DNA of 34,313 nucleotides from CAYMUN01 sp964440265 (lineage in GTDB: Bacteria; Patescibacteriota; Saccharimonadia; Saccharimonadales; UBA4665): NCBI GenBank assembly GCA_964440265.1, contig CAYTRU010000001.1:1-34313 (forward strand), read 5' to 3'. The position numbers and the translations under genes are program-made. This document shows positions 23,032 through 32,046 of this stretch, piece after piece (positions within the stretch are counted from its first letter, which is position 1; each line of letters begins with the position of its first letter). Under the pieces are notes generated by a model that ran no database searches, was not told the origin of the DNA, and saw only the letters and a program-made list of their open reading frames with translations.

Positions 23032-23702
23032 GCATGCGGTGGCGTAACCGCGACGGCGCGCTCTTCTTTGTGATAGCTCCGACCCTCAGGCGTTACTGAG
23101 AACAGCAAGATACGGTCAAAAGGCATTTCAACCGCCGCTATGTCGGCATCGCTGATAGCCTCCAGATGCTTGATAAGTGTGCGTAGCGTATTGCCATGCG
23201 ACACCACGAGGACTGTCTTTCCAGCCTGCAACTGGGGCAGAATACGGGACTCATAAAAAGGCACTGTTCGGGCGTGCACCATCTGCAGAGTTTCGCCACC
23301 CGGTATGGGATGATCCCAAGCTCGGCGGATACCGTCAAACTTGTCCTTACCCAGCCGGTCGAGTACTTGCCACTTATCTAGGCCAGTATACTCACCGTAG
23401 TCACGCTCGTTAAGCGGCGCGTGACGTTCGTGGGGCAAATCAGGCTGCTGCTGTGCTGTCGACAAGAGACCTTGCAACGTTTCCAAAGTCCGGACATGTT
23501 CAGAGTAATAAGCCAAATCGATAGTTAGGTCCTGCAGAGCCTCACCGATCAAGCGGGCATCCTGGCGGCCTTTCTCGGTGAGGTGAACATCCGCCTGGCC
23601 GGTCCATTTGCCCAATACGTTCCATTCGGACTCGGCATGTCGGACTAGAATGAGTTTGCCGCTGCCCGGTACAGATTTTTTATTACGCGAATTTGTAGCC
23701 AT
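23028..23702 (-). CDS. gpmA: 2,3-bisphosphoglycerate-dependent phosphoglycerate mutase
   Basis: The enzyme interconverts 3- and 2-phosphoglycerate. The 224-residue protein starts its fold with LILVRHAESEWN (phospho-His22), then GKWTGQADVHLTEKG, HVRTLETL, LNERDYGEYTGLDK, IPGGETLQMVHAR and VVSHGNTLRTLIKHLE. These are the mutase-specific loops that plain phosphatases lack. Ala replaces the usual Gly after His22, as in the other histidine phosphatase here. It is divergent from enolase, the next glycolytic enzyme, across a 22-bp gap. TATAAT on the minus strand lies 8 bp before the ATG. Confidence 0.93.
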   Translation of the reverse strand: MATNSRNKKSVPGSGKLILVRHAESEWNVLGKWTGQADVHLTEKGRQDARLIGEALQDLTIDLAYYSEHVRTLETLQGLLSTAQQQPDLPHERHAPLNERDYGEYTGLDKWQVLDRLGKDKFDGIRRAWDHPIPGGETLQMVHARTVPFYESRILPQLQAGKTVLVVSHGNTLRTLIKHLEAISDADIAAVEMPFDRILLFSVTPEGRSYHKEERAVAVTPPHA

Positions 23703-23709
23703 TGCTTGG

Positions 23710-23716
23710 TATTATA
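23710..23716. promoter_or_regulatory. Shared divergent -10 box of gpmA and enolase
   Basis: The 7-bp TATTATA in the 22-bp gap reads TATTAT towards enolase (9 bp before its ATG; the alternative TATAGA ends 6 bp before) and TATAAT towards gpmA (8 bp before its ATG). Only one polymerase could use it at a time. Confidence 0.55.
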
Positions 23717-23724
23717 GAACTAGT

Positions 23725-24999
23725 ATGCTGATTCAGTCTATTATCGGGCGGCAGATTTTTGATTCGCGGGGCTACCCGACGGTGGAGTGTGACGTCACGC
23801 TAGCCGATGGCAGCCAGGGACGAGCTGCTGTTCCCTCGGGAGCATCCACTGGTAGTGGCGAAGCACTGGAATTACGGGATGGCGGTCAAGCGTTTGGCGG
23901 TAAAGGTGTCACAAAAGCCGTGGCAAACCTTCACCAGCTAATTGCACCAGCACTGCAAGGCCAAGACGCTAGCAATCAAGCAGCCATCGATCAAACACTG
24001 CAGGACTTGGATGGCACTGCCGACAAAAGCCGCCTTGGCGCCAATGCCACCCTAGCGGTATCACTGGCTGTCGCTCATGCCATGGCGGCTTGCAAGAAAC
24101 AACCACTGTATATCCACATCGGCGCACTAGCCGGTAATGATACTTTCACACTACCGCTGCCCATGCTAAATATCTTAAATGGTGGCCAACATGCTGCTGG
24201 CTCCACCGATATTCAAGAGTTCATGATACTGCCAATTGGGGCCACAGATTTGGCAACTGCTCTGCGTATGGCCAGCGAAGTTTATCATACGCTCGCCAGC
24301 GTTCTACAAGCAAAAGGCTACGCTACGACCGTCGGTGACGAAGGAGGCTATGCGCCTAGCGTCACCGGCGGGTCAAATGAGGCTCTGGAGCTCATCATGA
24401 CCGCCATTACCCAAGCAGGCTACCGTCCCGGCAAAGATATCGCCTTGGCCTTAGACGTCGCTGCCAGTGAGCTAGTAGACGGCTCAGATTATAATTTTGC
24501 CCGCGAAGGTAAGATCTACACGGTCGCGCAGTTGATTGAACAATACGCCGCTCTAGCCAAAGATTTCCCGCTACTATCAATCGAAGATGGGCTAGCCGAG
24601 AAAGATTGGTCCGGCTGGCAACAACTTACTCTAGAACTCGGTGGCACACTGCAACTGGTAGGTGATGATCTACTGGTTACCAATACCACCTTACTCCAAA
24701 AAGCCATCCGTCTCAAAGCTGCCAATGCTATACTCATCAAACCCAATCAAATCGGCACACTCAGCGAGACTATAGCTGCTGTCCGTATGGCGCAGGCTGC
24801 TGGTTGGCGCACCATTATATCGCATCGCTCGGGCGAAACCGAGGATACTACCATTGCCCATCTGGCAGTTGGCCTAAACGCCGGACAGATCAAAACCGGC
24901 TCCTTTTCGCGCTCTGAACGCCTGGCCAAATACAATGAACTACTGCGTATTGCTGAAACGTTAACCAACCCACGATTGGCGCCATTCCATGCAGCATAA
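23725..24999 (+). CDS. eno: Enolase
   Basis: Enolase converts 2-phosphoglycerate to phosphoenolpyruvate. The 424-residue protein has the standard layout: IIGRQIFDSRGYPTVE, the SGASTG loop, LPLPMLNILNGGQHA, GDEGGYAP, LSIEDGLAEKDW, VGDDLLVTN, LIKPNQIGT and SHRSGETEDT, with all metal and catalytic positions present. The ATG at 23725 is chosen because it begins exactly at the family N-terminus. The open frame extends upstream only through the antisense of gpmA. Confidence 0.97.
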   Translation: MLIQSIIGRQIFDSRGYPTVECDVTLADGSQGRAAVPSGASTGSGEALELRDGGQAFGGKGVTKAVANLHQLIAPALQGQDASNQAAIDQTLQDLDGTADKSRLGANATLAVSLAVAHAMAACKKQPLYIHIGALAGNDTFTLPLPMLNILNGGQHAAGSTDIQEFMILPIGATDLATALRMASEVYHTLASVLQAKGYATTVGDEGGYAPSVTGGSNEALELIMTAITQAGYRPGKDIALALDVAASELVDGSDYNFAREGKIYTVAQLIEQYAALAKDFPLLSIEDGLAEKDWSGWQQLTLELGGTLQLVGDDLLVTNTTLLQKAIRLKAANAILIKPNQIGTLSETIAAVRMAQAAGWRTIISHRSGETEDTTIAHLAVGLNAGQIKTGSFSRSERLAKYNELLRIAETLTNPRLAPFHAA

Positions 25000-25555
25000 G
25001 GCCGCCCGTTCTGTGCTCCTTGCGCAGATCAGTTTATTTGCCGCGGCGGCCATTTGCTATGCTTTGGTGCCACAATATTTAGGCAAAGGTGGTGGGGCGA
25101 GTAATTACGGCGTACATCGGGAAACAATAGCTTTTTATAGCCTGGGACTAATCGGTTGTGGACTCTGCTTAGCTATGGCCGCCCGATCCTTGTTGTCGGC
25201 TACACCTACGGCAACGGCTCTCGCTAGGGCGTTACGCACACTAGCAATCCTCTTCATTCTAGTTTTGCTCAGTACATATCCTTATAAACTGAGTGCAACA
25301 TTAGACTTGCTACATATGGCTGTTACCATATTGCTGTTTGTCTATGAAATTAGCCTAGGCATTTGGCTGGTTAGTCGACTGAGCAGAAACATACCTAGCA
25401 GTTTATTACTGGCAGGTCAGTTAACCGGTTCGCTCTTTGCGCTACTCAGTCTATTGGGAAAAGTACACTTGTTGTTTCCAGCCGAAGCGGTAGCGGCGCT
25501 GTTTTTCGGCGGATTACTAGTCAGAGTTACCGCTCAAGCTGAGTCTTCAGCCTAA
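24989..25555 (+). CDS. Multi-pass membrane protein, unknown
   Basis: The 188-residue protein has about six hydrophobic segments separated by short loops. One contains a glycine-rich YLGKGGGASNYGVHRET motif that might face outward. No family is recognised. Its ATG lies 11 nt inside the end of enolase, so it is probably co-transcribed and translationally coupled. It runs convergent with the small gene at 25562. Confidence 0.65.
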   Translation: MQHKAARSVLLAQISLFAAAAICYALVPQYLGKGGGASNYGVHRETIAFYSLGLIGCGLCLAMAARSLLSATPTATALARALRTLAILFILVLLSTYPYKLSATLDLLHMAVTILLFVYEISLGIWLVSRLSRNIPSSLLLAGQLTGSLFALLSLLGKVHLLFPAEAVAALFFGGLLVRVTAQAESSA

Positions 25556-25561
25556 AACAGG

Positions 25562-25837
25562 CTAGCGGTGTTTAGCCTTGAGGGCAACATACGCAGCAAT
25601 AAAAATACACATAACTATGATCGCCATAGCCGTAAGGTTCATATATAACCGCATTCGGCTAGGACGAGAACTGGCTTGCTCTAAAGCTACCCGCTCACGT
25701 ACTGCTTTAGCTAAGGCATCTCCTATGTCGGCATCGGTGATCATAGTCGGCTGATCTTGCCCGACTTCATGAAAGAGGGGCTGGGCCACCGGTCCATCAT
25801 CATAGTTCCAGGCCTGGATTGTAGGCTTACGAGGCAT
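25562..25837 (-). CDS. Small tail-anchored membrane protein (91 aa)
   Basis: A soluble, acidic N-terminal part (DADIGDALAKAVRERVALEQ forms a likely helix) is followed by a basic patch and one C-terminal membrane helix (about 65-87). It ends in KAKHR, the look of a tail-anchored protein. No family is recognised. The start is supported by a perfect TATAAT box 8 bp upstream on the minus strand. Confidence 0.65.
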   Translation of the reverse strand: MPRKPTIQAWNYDDGPVAQPLFHEVGQDQPTMITDADIGDALAKAVRERVALEQASSRPSRMRLYMNLTAMAIIVMCIFIAAYVALKAKHR

Positions 25838-25845
25838 ATCTCTCG

Positions 25846-25851
25846 ATTATA
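25846..25851 (-). promoter_or_regulatory. -10 box of the tail-anchored protein gene
   Basis: TATAAT on the minus strand ends 8 bp before the ATG at 25837. Confidence 0.55.
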
Positions 25852-25892
25852 TAATAATTACCGCCATGAAAGGGAATTCAGGAGAAAAATGA

Positions 25893-25898
25893 TATCAT
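25893..25898 (+). promoter_or_regulatory. -10 box of purH (leaderless)
   Basis: TATCAT ends 7 bp before the ATG at 25906. A GGAG at 25881-25884 lies about 22 nt before the start, too far for a ribosome site. Confidence 0.5.
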
Positions 25899-25905
25899 TA
25901 TAGGT

Positions 25906-27576
25906 ATGAAAAGTGCTGGAGGTATTGCCTTATTGTCTGTCTATAACAAGACTGGCATTGTGGAATTTGCGGATGAACTGGTGCGCCTGGGATGGCAGGT
26001 CTATGCCTCAGGTGGTACAGCTAAGACCGTCTCAGAAGCTGGCATCGTAGTCAATGACATTACAGCCCTAGTTGGTGGCTCAGCCATATTGGGACACCGG
26101 GTAGTTACATTGTCGCGTGAGATCTCAGCCGGCCTGCTAGCCGATAAAGACAGTCCGGAAGACATGGCAGAACTGGCGGCCCTACACCTCCCGGTAATCG
26201 ACCTGGTATGCGTCGATATGTATCCATTAGAGGAGACTATCATGCAGCCGGGCTCTAGGAAACAAGAGGTCATTGATCAGACAGATATCGGTGGCCCGAC
26301 GATGCTACGAGCAGCTGCGAAAGGCCAGCGAATTGTGCTGTCTCACGCCGACCAACGTCAACCTGTCTTGGACTGGCTGAAAGCCGGCAAACCAGATGAA
26401 GCAACTTTCCTCGGCCAATTAGCTGCTCGAGCCGAGTATGAAGTGGCTCGCTATGTCTGGACATCTGCCCATTATCTGAGTGGTCGCACAGTGAGCGGCT
26501 CCGTAGCTCAACTGAGCAGTCCGACAAAGTACGGTGAAAACCCACAGCAAGCCCCAGCCGCCTTTTACGCCGACAACCGCATAGCTGCCGACCCTCTCGG
26601 TCTTGACCAGTTTGAACATGTGCAGGGCATGAAGCGCAGCTTCATCAATATGACTGACATCGACCGCCTGCTGCAGACGGTGACGCATGTCGCGGCCGGC
26701 TTCGCGCGCAACTTTGACGGCGTGCCAGCCATTGCCGTCGGCGTCAAACACGGCAATGCTTGTGGTGCTGCAGTTGCCGAGACAGCCGTTGAAGCTATCC
26801 AGAACATGTTGCTCGGTGACACCCGTGCCATCTTCGGGGGCGTGGTCATGCTGAATGACGAGATTGACAAAGCTGTCGCCGACACCCTAATGCATTTCGC
26901 CATGGAGGGCAAGCGACCCCGTCTGCTTGATGGCGTTATTGGCTCAAGTGTGACCAAAGAAGCCTTAGAGCTCCTCAGTCGCAATAAATTACGCGTTGTA
27001 GTCAATCCAGCCCTGGAAAACTTAGACGAGACCTCGCTCGATACCAAACGCCGCAGCCGACCAGTCCGCGGCGGCACTTTGGAGCAGCCGAACTACGACT
27101 TCATCCTCGACCTACAAGCTGACTACTTAGAACAGCACGGTGAAGCCACCGACCAGCAGCGACGCGACCTAGTTCTGGCCTGGGCCATCGGCTGCACCAG
27201 CAACAGTAACACCATCACACTTGTAAAAAACGGCCAGCTCATCGGCAATGGGGTCGGCCAGCAAGACCGCGTCGGCGCTGCCCAGCTAGCCCTTAGTCGT
27301 ACTACGACCGCTTTACCGACACTGGCAGAGCAGGGCGACAAAATCATTCTCACCATCACCCTCGACAAAGCCAAGCTGGCCGGCGCCAGTGCCTACAGCG
27401 ACAGCTTCTTTCCATTTCCCGATGGCCCCGGTTTGCTGGCCACTGCTGGCATCCGCGCCCTTCTCACTTCTAGTGGCTCTGTGGCTGATGAGATCGTCAT
27501 TCAAAGTCTTGTTAGCCAAAACGTTGTCGTCTTAACCGTCCCTGATAAACTTGCCCGCGGCTTCTACTTGCATTAA
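25906..27576 (+). CDS. purH: Bifunctional AICAR formyltransferase / IMP cyclohydrolase
   Basis: PurH performs the last two steps of IMP synthesis. The N-terminal MGS-like IMP cyclohydrolase domain (about 1-200) has LLSVYNKTGI, YASGGTAKT, LGHRVVTL, DIGGPTMLRAAAK and YGENPQQ (209-215). The C-terminal AICAR formyltransferase domain has VKHGNACG with Lys281-His282, GCTSNSNT, GNGVGQQDRVG and SDSFFPFPDG. At 556 residues it is slightly longer than the common 510-530. It has its own -10 box and is 6 kb from the other pur genes. Confidence 0.97.
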   Translation: MKSAGGIALLSVYNKTGIVEFADELVRLGWQVYASGGTAKTVSEAGIVVNDITALVGGSAILGHRVVTLSREISAGLLADKDSPEDMAELAALHLPVIDLVCVDMYPLEETIMQPGSRKQEVIDQTDIGGPTMLRAAAKGQRIVLSHADQRQPVLDWLKAGKPDEATFLGQLAARAEYEVARYVWTSAHYLSGRTVSGSVAQLSSPTKYGENPQQAPAAFYADNRIAADPLGLDQFEHVQGMKRSFINMTDIDRLLQTVTHVAAGFARNFDGVPAIAVGVKHGNACGAAVAETAVEAIQNMLLGDTRAIFGGVVMLNDEIDKAVADTLMHFAMEGKRPRLLDGVIGSSVTKEALELLSRNKLRVVVNPALENLDETSLDTKRRSRPVRGGTLEQPNYDFILDLQADYLEQHGEATDQQRRDLVLAWAIGCTSNSNTITLVKNGQLIGNGVGQQDRVGAAQLALSRTTTALPTLAEQGDKIILTITLDKAKLAGASAYSDSFFPFPDGPGLLATAGIRALLTSSGSVADEIVIQSLVSQNVVVLTVPDKLARGFYLH

Positions 27577-27615
27577 ATTATTGTCTAGAAATTTTGTGTT
27601 ATTCTTAAGCCTACC

Positions 27616-28518
27616 ATGGCAATCGAGGAACATGCCCTATCTCAACCTGAAGCTAGGGGCTGTGTGTACGCCTGCTTGGCAGCAGAAGATGTTGGTACGG
27701 CAGTTCTAGAGTTGGTCGGCGACCTAGCTGCAGCTACTGACCCTGATGTCCTGAAGATAGCAGAATATGCCTTGCTCAAAAGACCGATTAATAACGGCCT
27801 AAAACGATACCTTGATGCCTCAGATGAAGGACCCGGTGGTACGCTAACACCTACTGATCTGCAGACTCAGGTTAGTAGAGAAGTTGATCGCTACGCCCAA
27901 CAGGAGCTATGGCAAGACCCAAATCATGGATTGCTAGCCAAGATCAACCTGCGAAGAGTCGAAATATACAGAGATCAAGAAAGAAGAGAGACAATACTGG
28001 GTACGACGCAGAAAGTTACACGTGCAGTAACCAGCTCCACAATAGCCTTATATGATGCCGCTGTGGTGAACGCGGCAGTTATTCATCAAGCCGGGGGGAT
28101 GGTCGAGCATCCACGTCAAGTTTTCATTGCTGCCGTGAAAGCCGACAGCTCTTTACCGCGGGCCATGACACGCATTCATCTTCAGCAAGTACGGGCAACA
28201 GATGCAAGCGTGACCAGATTAAGCACGAGTAAGCTTTCAGGCACGCCTGGATGGAATGAAGAGGCTCTGGTAGGCGACGGAATAAAGGGGGCAAAATTAA
28301 AGACACCGCTTGCAACATGGATTAATGCTAAAGATTTATTAAATGCCTGGGTACCACACTCGACAGGTACGGAGTCAGAAATCGATGACATCGCATTATC
28401 TGATGTGACTATTGGTTGCTTGATATCTTTCGAGCCGCAATTAGTGACAGGCTACTATCGACATCTTGTAGATTTAATTGAACGACACTCGGCTTGGCCG
28501 GTTGAATTAAGAGCGTAA
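27616..28518 (+). CDS. Hypothetical soluble protein (300 aa)
   Basis: The protein is predominantly helical in its first half, with a basic charged helix around LRRVEIYRDQERRET. The second half has mixed alpha/beta character (PGWNEEALVGDGIKGAKLK, EIDDIALSDVTIGCLISF). There is no signal peptide or membrane helix and no family I recognise. TATTCT lies 10 bp before the ATG, slightly farther than the usual leaderless spacing. It is convergent with the aldolase gene. Confidence 0.6.
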   Translation: MAIEEHALSQPEARGCVYACLAAEDVGTAVLELVGDLAAATDPDVLKIAEYALLKRPINNGLKRYLDASDEGPGGTLTPTDLQTQVSREVDRYAQQELWQDPNHGLLAKINLRRVEIYRDQERRETILGTTQKVTRAVTSSTIALYDAAVVNAAVIHQAGGMVEHPRQVFIAAVKADSSLPRAMTRIHLQQVRATDASVTRLSTSKLSGTPGWNEEALVGDGIKGAKLKTPLATWINAKDLLNAWVPHSTGTESEIDDIALSDVTIGCLISFEPQLVTGYYRHLVDLIERHSAWPVELRA

Positions 28519-28544
28519 TGGCACGTCATATGCCTCTCTAGCTA

Positions 28545-29570
28545 CTAGTACGGACGGTCTTGCTCGAAAGCTTCAGACCATTGGCCTTTGCTAGCGAGAC
28601 TGTTGGCCTCTAAGCGGTGCAGGTAAGCGGCGCGTGCCTTATCAGGATCGCCAGCGGCGTAGAGGGTGAGAACGGGGTTTTGGATAGCACGGCTGTAAGA
28701 GAAACTGAGTGGCCAAGGTGCACCGCCGAGTTTGTTCATGGCATCGAGATGGGCGGTAGCTTCTTCCTCGGACTGTCCGCCGGACAGGAAAACCACGCCA
28801 GCGAGATTGGCCGGGACATTTTCGGTTAGACATTTGAGGGTCTGCTCAGCGACCGTCTGGACGTCGGCACGGGCAGCAGCGTCTTTGCCGGAAAGCACCA
28901 TGCTAGCCTTCAAGATCAGACCTTCTAGCAAAACGTCTTGGTTGGCCAGCGCAGCAAAGAGCGCTTTGAGCGTTTGGGCACTAGCTTCGTAGCAACGTTC
29001 GATGGAGTGGTCGCCGTCAAGTAAGACTTCCGGTTCGACGATAGGCACAATGCCCGCTTCCTGGGCTAGAGCAGCGTAACGAGCCAAGGCATGAGCATTG
29101 GCCTCAATGCAGGCCGCGCTCGGTGCGCTGTCACCGTCAATGGTGATGACCGCCCGCCATTTGGCAAAGCCGGCACCCATGGTCGCATACTCGGCAAAAC
29201 GTTTGCGCAGGCCGTCCAGACCTTCCGTAACTTTTTCGCCTTCGTGCAAGGCTAAATCCTGAGCGCCCATGTCAACTTTGATGCCTGGGATGATGCCTTT
29301 TGTCTTTAGGACCTCTGGGAAGAGGGTTCCAGCCATGTCTTTTTGCCTGATAGTTTCGTCGTAAAGGATTACGCCGCTCAAATACTGCTCGACCCCATCA
29401 CTGGTTAGCAATAACTCCCGGTAGGCACGGCGGCTCTCTTCGGTACACTCCAAGCCAGCGGCCTCAAAGCGTTTACCGACAGTGGAGCTGCTTTCATCCG
29501 CAGCCAGCAGACCTTTACCTACTGCTACCATCGCTTTTGCATTATCTCTCAATTGCTGGTCATATTTCAT
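28545..29570 (-). CDS. Fructose-bisphosphate aldolase, class I
   Basis: The 341-residue enzyme is of the classical (animal/plant-like) class I type. It has GKGLLAADESSSTVGKRF, SGVILYDET, GIIPGIKVDMG, AKWRAVI, PIVEPEVLLDGDHS and LLEGLILKASMV with the Schiff-base Lys221, then VVFLSGGQSEEEA and the C-terminal tyrosine. It needs no metal. AAGGAG 5 nt upstream lies within the end of fbp, and the start overlaps the fbp stop by 4 nt (ATGA), so the two enzymes are translationally coupled. With FBPase it would run gluconeogenesis and feed the pentose phosphate pool. No phosphofructokinase is seen here. Confidence 0.95.
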   Translation of the reverse strand: MKYDQQLRDNAKAMVAVGKGLLAADESSSTVGKRFEAAGLECTEESRRAYRELLLTSDGVEQYLSGVILYDETIRQKDMAGTLFPEVLKTKGIIPGIKVDMGAQDLALHEGEKVTEGLDGLRKRFAEYATMGAGFAKWRAVITIDGDSAPSAACIEANAHALARYAALAQEAGIVPIVEPEVLLDGDHSIERCYEASAQTLKALFAALANQDVLLEGLILKASMVLSGKDAAARADVQTVAEQTLKCLTENVPANLAGVVFLSGGQSEEEATAHLDAMNKLGGAPWPLSFSYSRAIQNPVLTLYAAGDPDKARAAYLHRLEANSLASKGQWSEAFEQDRPY

Positions 29571-30553
29571 GTCGTCTCCTTATATAGCTCAACTAACTCT
29601 TTATTGCCGATAATTACTGGCACCCGCTGGTGTAGGGCCGTAGGTACCATATCCAAAATGACCTCCGTGCCGGTACTGGCCGCGCCACCGGCCTGCTCCA
29701 TCAGAAAAGCGATCGGTTTGGCCTCGTAATTGAGCCGCAATTTGGGTTTAAATTTGCCAGCACCGCTGGTATCAAAAGCTGGCATGAAAAAAACGCCGCC
29801 CTTCAGCATATTGCGGTGGAAGTCGCCGACAAAAGCACCAATCCACCTAACTTTGAGGATCTTTTGTTTAATCAGCGCCAGGTAAGCCTGATCGCGCTCG
29901 GCCATAAAGGGTGCGTAGCCTTCGTTGAAACTATAATAGGCGTGCTCGTCGGGCAGCGTCACCCGCGCCTCGCTGAGCAAAAACTCACCCAGATCGACGT
30001 CTAGCGTGAATTCGTGCACTCCGTCGCCCCAGGTAAAGACCAGCATGGTGCTGCTACCGTATAGGACGTATCCAGCCAGTACCTGGTCGCGACCAGCCTG
30101 GAAAAACTGTCGCTCGTCACCAGCCGGCATATCGTCCAGCTTGCGATGGATCGAGAAAATCGTTCCGACACTGACATTGACATCGATATTACTGCTGCCA
30201 TCCAGCGGGTCAAAGGCAATCACATACTTTGCAGCTGGATTCTCCAGGTCGACGACCTGCTCCTCTTCCTCACTGGCCAGCGCCGCAAACAGCCCAGTGC
30301 TTTTCAGGTAGTCTTTACAGAGGTCATTGGTATACACATCCAGCGTCGCTTGGGCTTCGTCTTGTACATTTGTGCTGCCGGCCATGCCGCGGATATCTGC
30401 TAGTCCTGCCCGATTGGTTTGTGACGAAATCAGTTTGCCGATAGTGGCAATATCCGACATCATCATAACTAAATCAAGCTGTTCTGGGTGGCCCTCCAGC
30501 TTTTCCAGCAAGTACTGTTGCAACGTTTTTGGCATGTGTGGCGTGGTTCCCAT
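29567..30553 (-). CDS. fbp: Fructose-1,6-bisphosphatase, class I
   Basis: The enzyme hydrolyses fructose 1,6-bisphosphate to fructose 6-phosphate. The 328-residue protein carries the class I metal site: the acidic SEEEE loop and FDPLDGSSNIDVNVSVGTIF, then GYVLYGSSTMLVF, RWIGAFVGDFHRNMLKGG and LNYEAKPIAFLMEQAGG. TATAAT lies 10 bp before the ATG at 30553. An internal ATG six codons later is a less likely start. It is first in the fbp-aldolase pair. Confidence 0.96.
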   Translation of the reverse strand: MGTTPHMPKTLQQYLLEKLEGHPEQLDLVMMMSDIATIGKLISSQTNRAGLADIRGMAGSTNVQDEAQATLDVYTNDLCKDYLKSTGLFAALASEEEEQVVDLENPAAKYVIAFDPLDGSSNIDVNVSVGTIFSIHRKLDDMPAGDERQFFQAGRDQVLAGYVLYGSSTMLVFTWGDGVHEFTLDVDLGEFLLSEARVTLPDEHAYYSFNEGYAPFMAERDQAYLALIKQKILKVRWIGAFVGDFHRNMLKGGVFFMPAFDTSGAGKFKPKLRLNYEAKPIAFLMEQAGGAASTGTEVILDMVPTALHQRVPVIIGNKELVELYKETT

Positions 30554-30563
30554 TCAACGATTC

Positions 30564-30569
30564 ATTATA
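30564..30569 (-). promoter_or_regulatory. -10 box of fbp
   Basis: TATAAT on the minus strand ends 10 bp before the fbp start codon, leaving at most a few untranslated nucleotides. Confidence 0.5.
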
Positions 30570-30651
30570 CTATCTTTGCCAGTTTTTTCAGCTTCATCCC
30601 GCCCCATTTCCAGTTGTTTTTTATATAACACCCTCAGATAGTAGGCCGGGA

Positions 30652-32046
30652 TTAAGATTGCTGCCAGCGGGCGTGGACGGCGCGGGCTTTGGCAGCAGCC
30701 AGGCCCGTATAGTGGGTTTCGGGAGTGGTGATGATAGCTTGTTCGGCAGGGATGAATTTATGCCAGTACTCACTCGCTGCAGGATCGGTGGCAATGGCTT
30801 GAGACAATGACTGGTTAGCCGCAAGCGCTTGGTGGGCCAGGGTCTTGCTGGCTTCGTGGGCAGCGGTATGGCCGTATTTTTCCAGTAGAAGATACAGTGG
30901 CTCAGCGGCGATGGCGCCGGCGCTGAGAGTCAGGTTGCGCCGCATATTGTCGGGGTCTACTTCCAGCTTGGCCATGATGCGGTCCAAGCGCTCCAGCATA
31001 TTGGCCAACAGGGCAGGAACCAGGACGTAGAAGCGGGAATTGGCCGAATCGGTCAGGTCGCGCTGGTGCTCGCTGGCTAGGTTCAGGTTTGCGTTGACAG
31101 ATTGCGCCAAGACTTGTTTGTGCAGGCTGACAATGTTTTCGAAATTCCAAGGGTTGCGTTTGTGGGCCATGGTGGAAGAGCCGGTTTGGCCGTCTTCAAA
31201 TTTTTCACGGACTTCGGCGATTTCGCTGCGCTGCAGGTGGCGCAGGTCATGGCCAATGTTGGCTAGGATACCGGACATTGTTTTCATCTCGTCGATGAGC
31301 CGGACTAGGTTTTCTGGCGGCAGGATTTGGGTGGAATAAGGGGCAGGCTGCAGGCCAAGCCGGGCCAGCAGGCTTGCTTCAAACGCTAGTGGGTCGTCGA
31401 TGAAGACACTGAGCGCATTGTAAGCGCCAACGGCGCCGGAGAATTTACCACGCAGTTCACCAGTCAGCCACTCCAGGCACTGCAAGCTGTAGCCCAGGCG
31501 CTCGACGTACTCGGCGACCGCGAAACCGAAGGTAATCGGCACGGCATGCTGGCCGTGGGTGCGGCCGACCTGCGGAGTATCGGCATACTTCTCTGTCAGA
31601 TCAAGTAGGGTTTTATGTAACCGCTGAGCCCTTGGCAGCAATACCATTTGAACGATGTCACGCATCTGCAGGGCATTGGCTGTGGCAATGATGTCATAGG
31701 ATGTGGCGCCAAAATGCACGTAGGGCTTAGCCTCATCGCTAATGCCGGCCTTGATGCAATTCACCAGGGCTTTGATGTCGTGGCGGGTAGTTTTTTCTTC
31801 GGCGTAGACGTCGGCGGCTTTGACTTGGGCCGCCGCAGCGACGATCTCATCGGCCGCTGTCTTCGGGCAGACCTTGAATTCCGCCAGCGTCAAGGCCAGC
31901 GCCGCCTCGACGTAGGCCTGGTAAGCTACCCGGCTCTCTTCAGACACATAACGAGCGATTTCTGGGTCGTAATAACGGCTGTCGAGCGGGTCGATGCCAC
32001 TGTAATTAGGGGTAGGTGAGGGATCTGGCAACTTGACGGGCTTCAC
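30652..32046 (-). CDS. purB: Adenylosuccinate lyase
   Basis: PurB releases fumarate from SAICAR and from adenylosuccinate. The 464-residue protein has TTRHDIKALV, VHFGATSYDI, QVGRTHGQHAVPITFG, the catalytic serine loop TGSSTMAHKRNPWNFENI (a variant of GSSAMPxKRNP with Thr-Met-Ala-His) and ASEHQRDLTDS. It starts with a GTG that overlaps the purC stop (GTGA), so it is coupled to purC. Confidence 0.95.
   Translation of the reverse strand: MKPVKLPDPSPTPNYSGIDPLDSRYYDPEIARYVSEESRVAYQAYVEAALALTLAEFKVCPKTAADEIVAAAAQVKAADVYAEEKTTRHDIKALVNCIKAGISDEAKPYVHFGATSYDIIATANALQMRDIVQMVLLPRAQRLHKTLLDLTEKYADTPQVGRTHGQHAVPITFGFAVAEYVERLGYSLQCLEWLTGELRGKFSGAVGAYNALSVFIDDPLAFEASLLARLGLQPAPYSTQILPPENLVRLIDEMKTMSGILANIGHDLRHLQRSEIAEVREKFEDGQTGSSTMAHKRNPWNFENIVSLHKQVLAQSVNANLNLASEHQRDLTDSANSRFYVLVPALLANMLERLDRIMAKLEVDPDNMRRNLTLSAGAIAAEPLYLLLEKYGHTAAHEASKTLAHQALAANQSLSQAIATDPAASEYWHKFIPAEQAIITTPETHYTGLAAAKARAVHARWQQS

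Noticed and set aside
23608..23724. N-terminal extension of enolase
   Set aside because: These codons are antisense to gpmA, and the family N-terminus begins at 23725.
30652..32046. Several plus-strand ORFs opposite purB and fbp
   Set aside because: Antisense shadows of well-supported enzyme genes.
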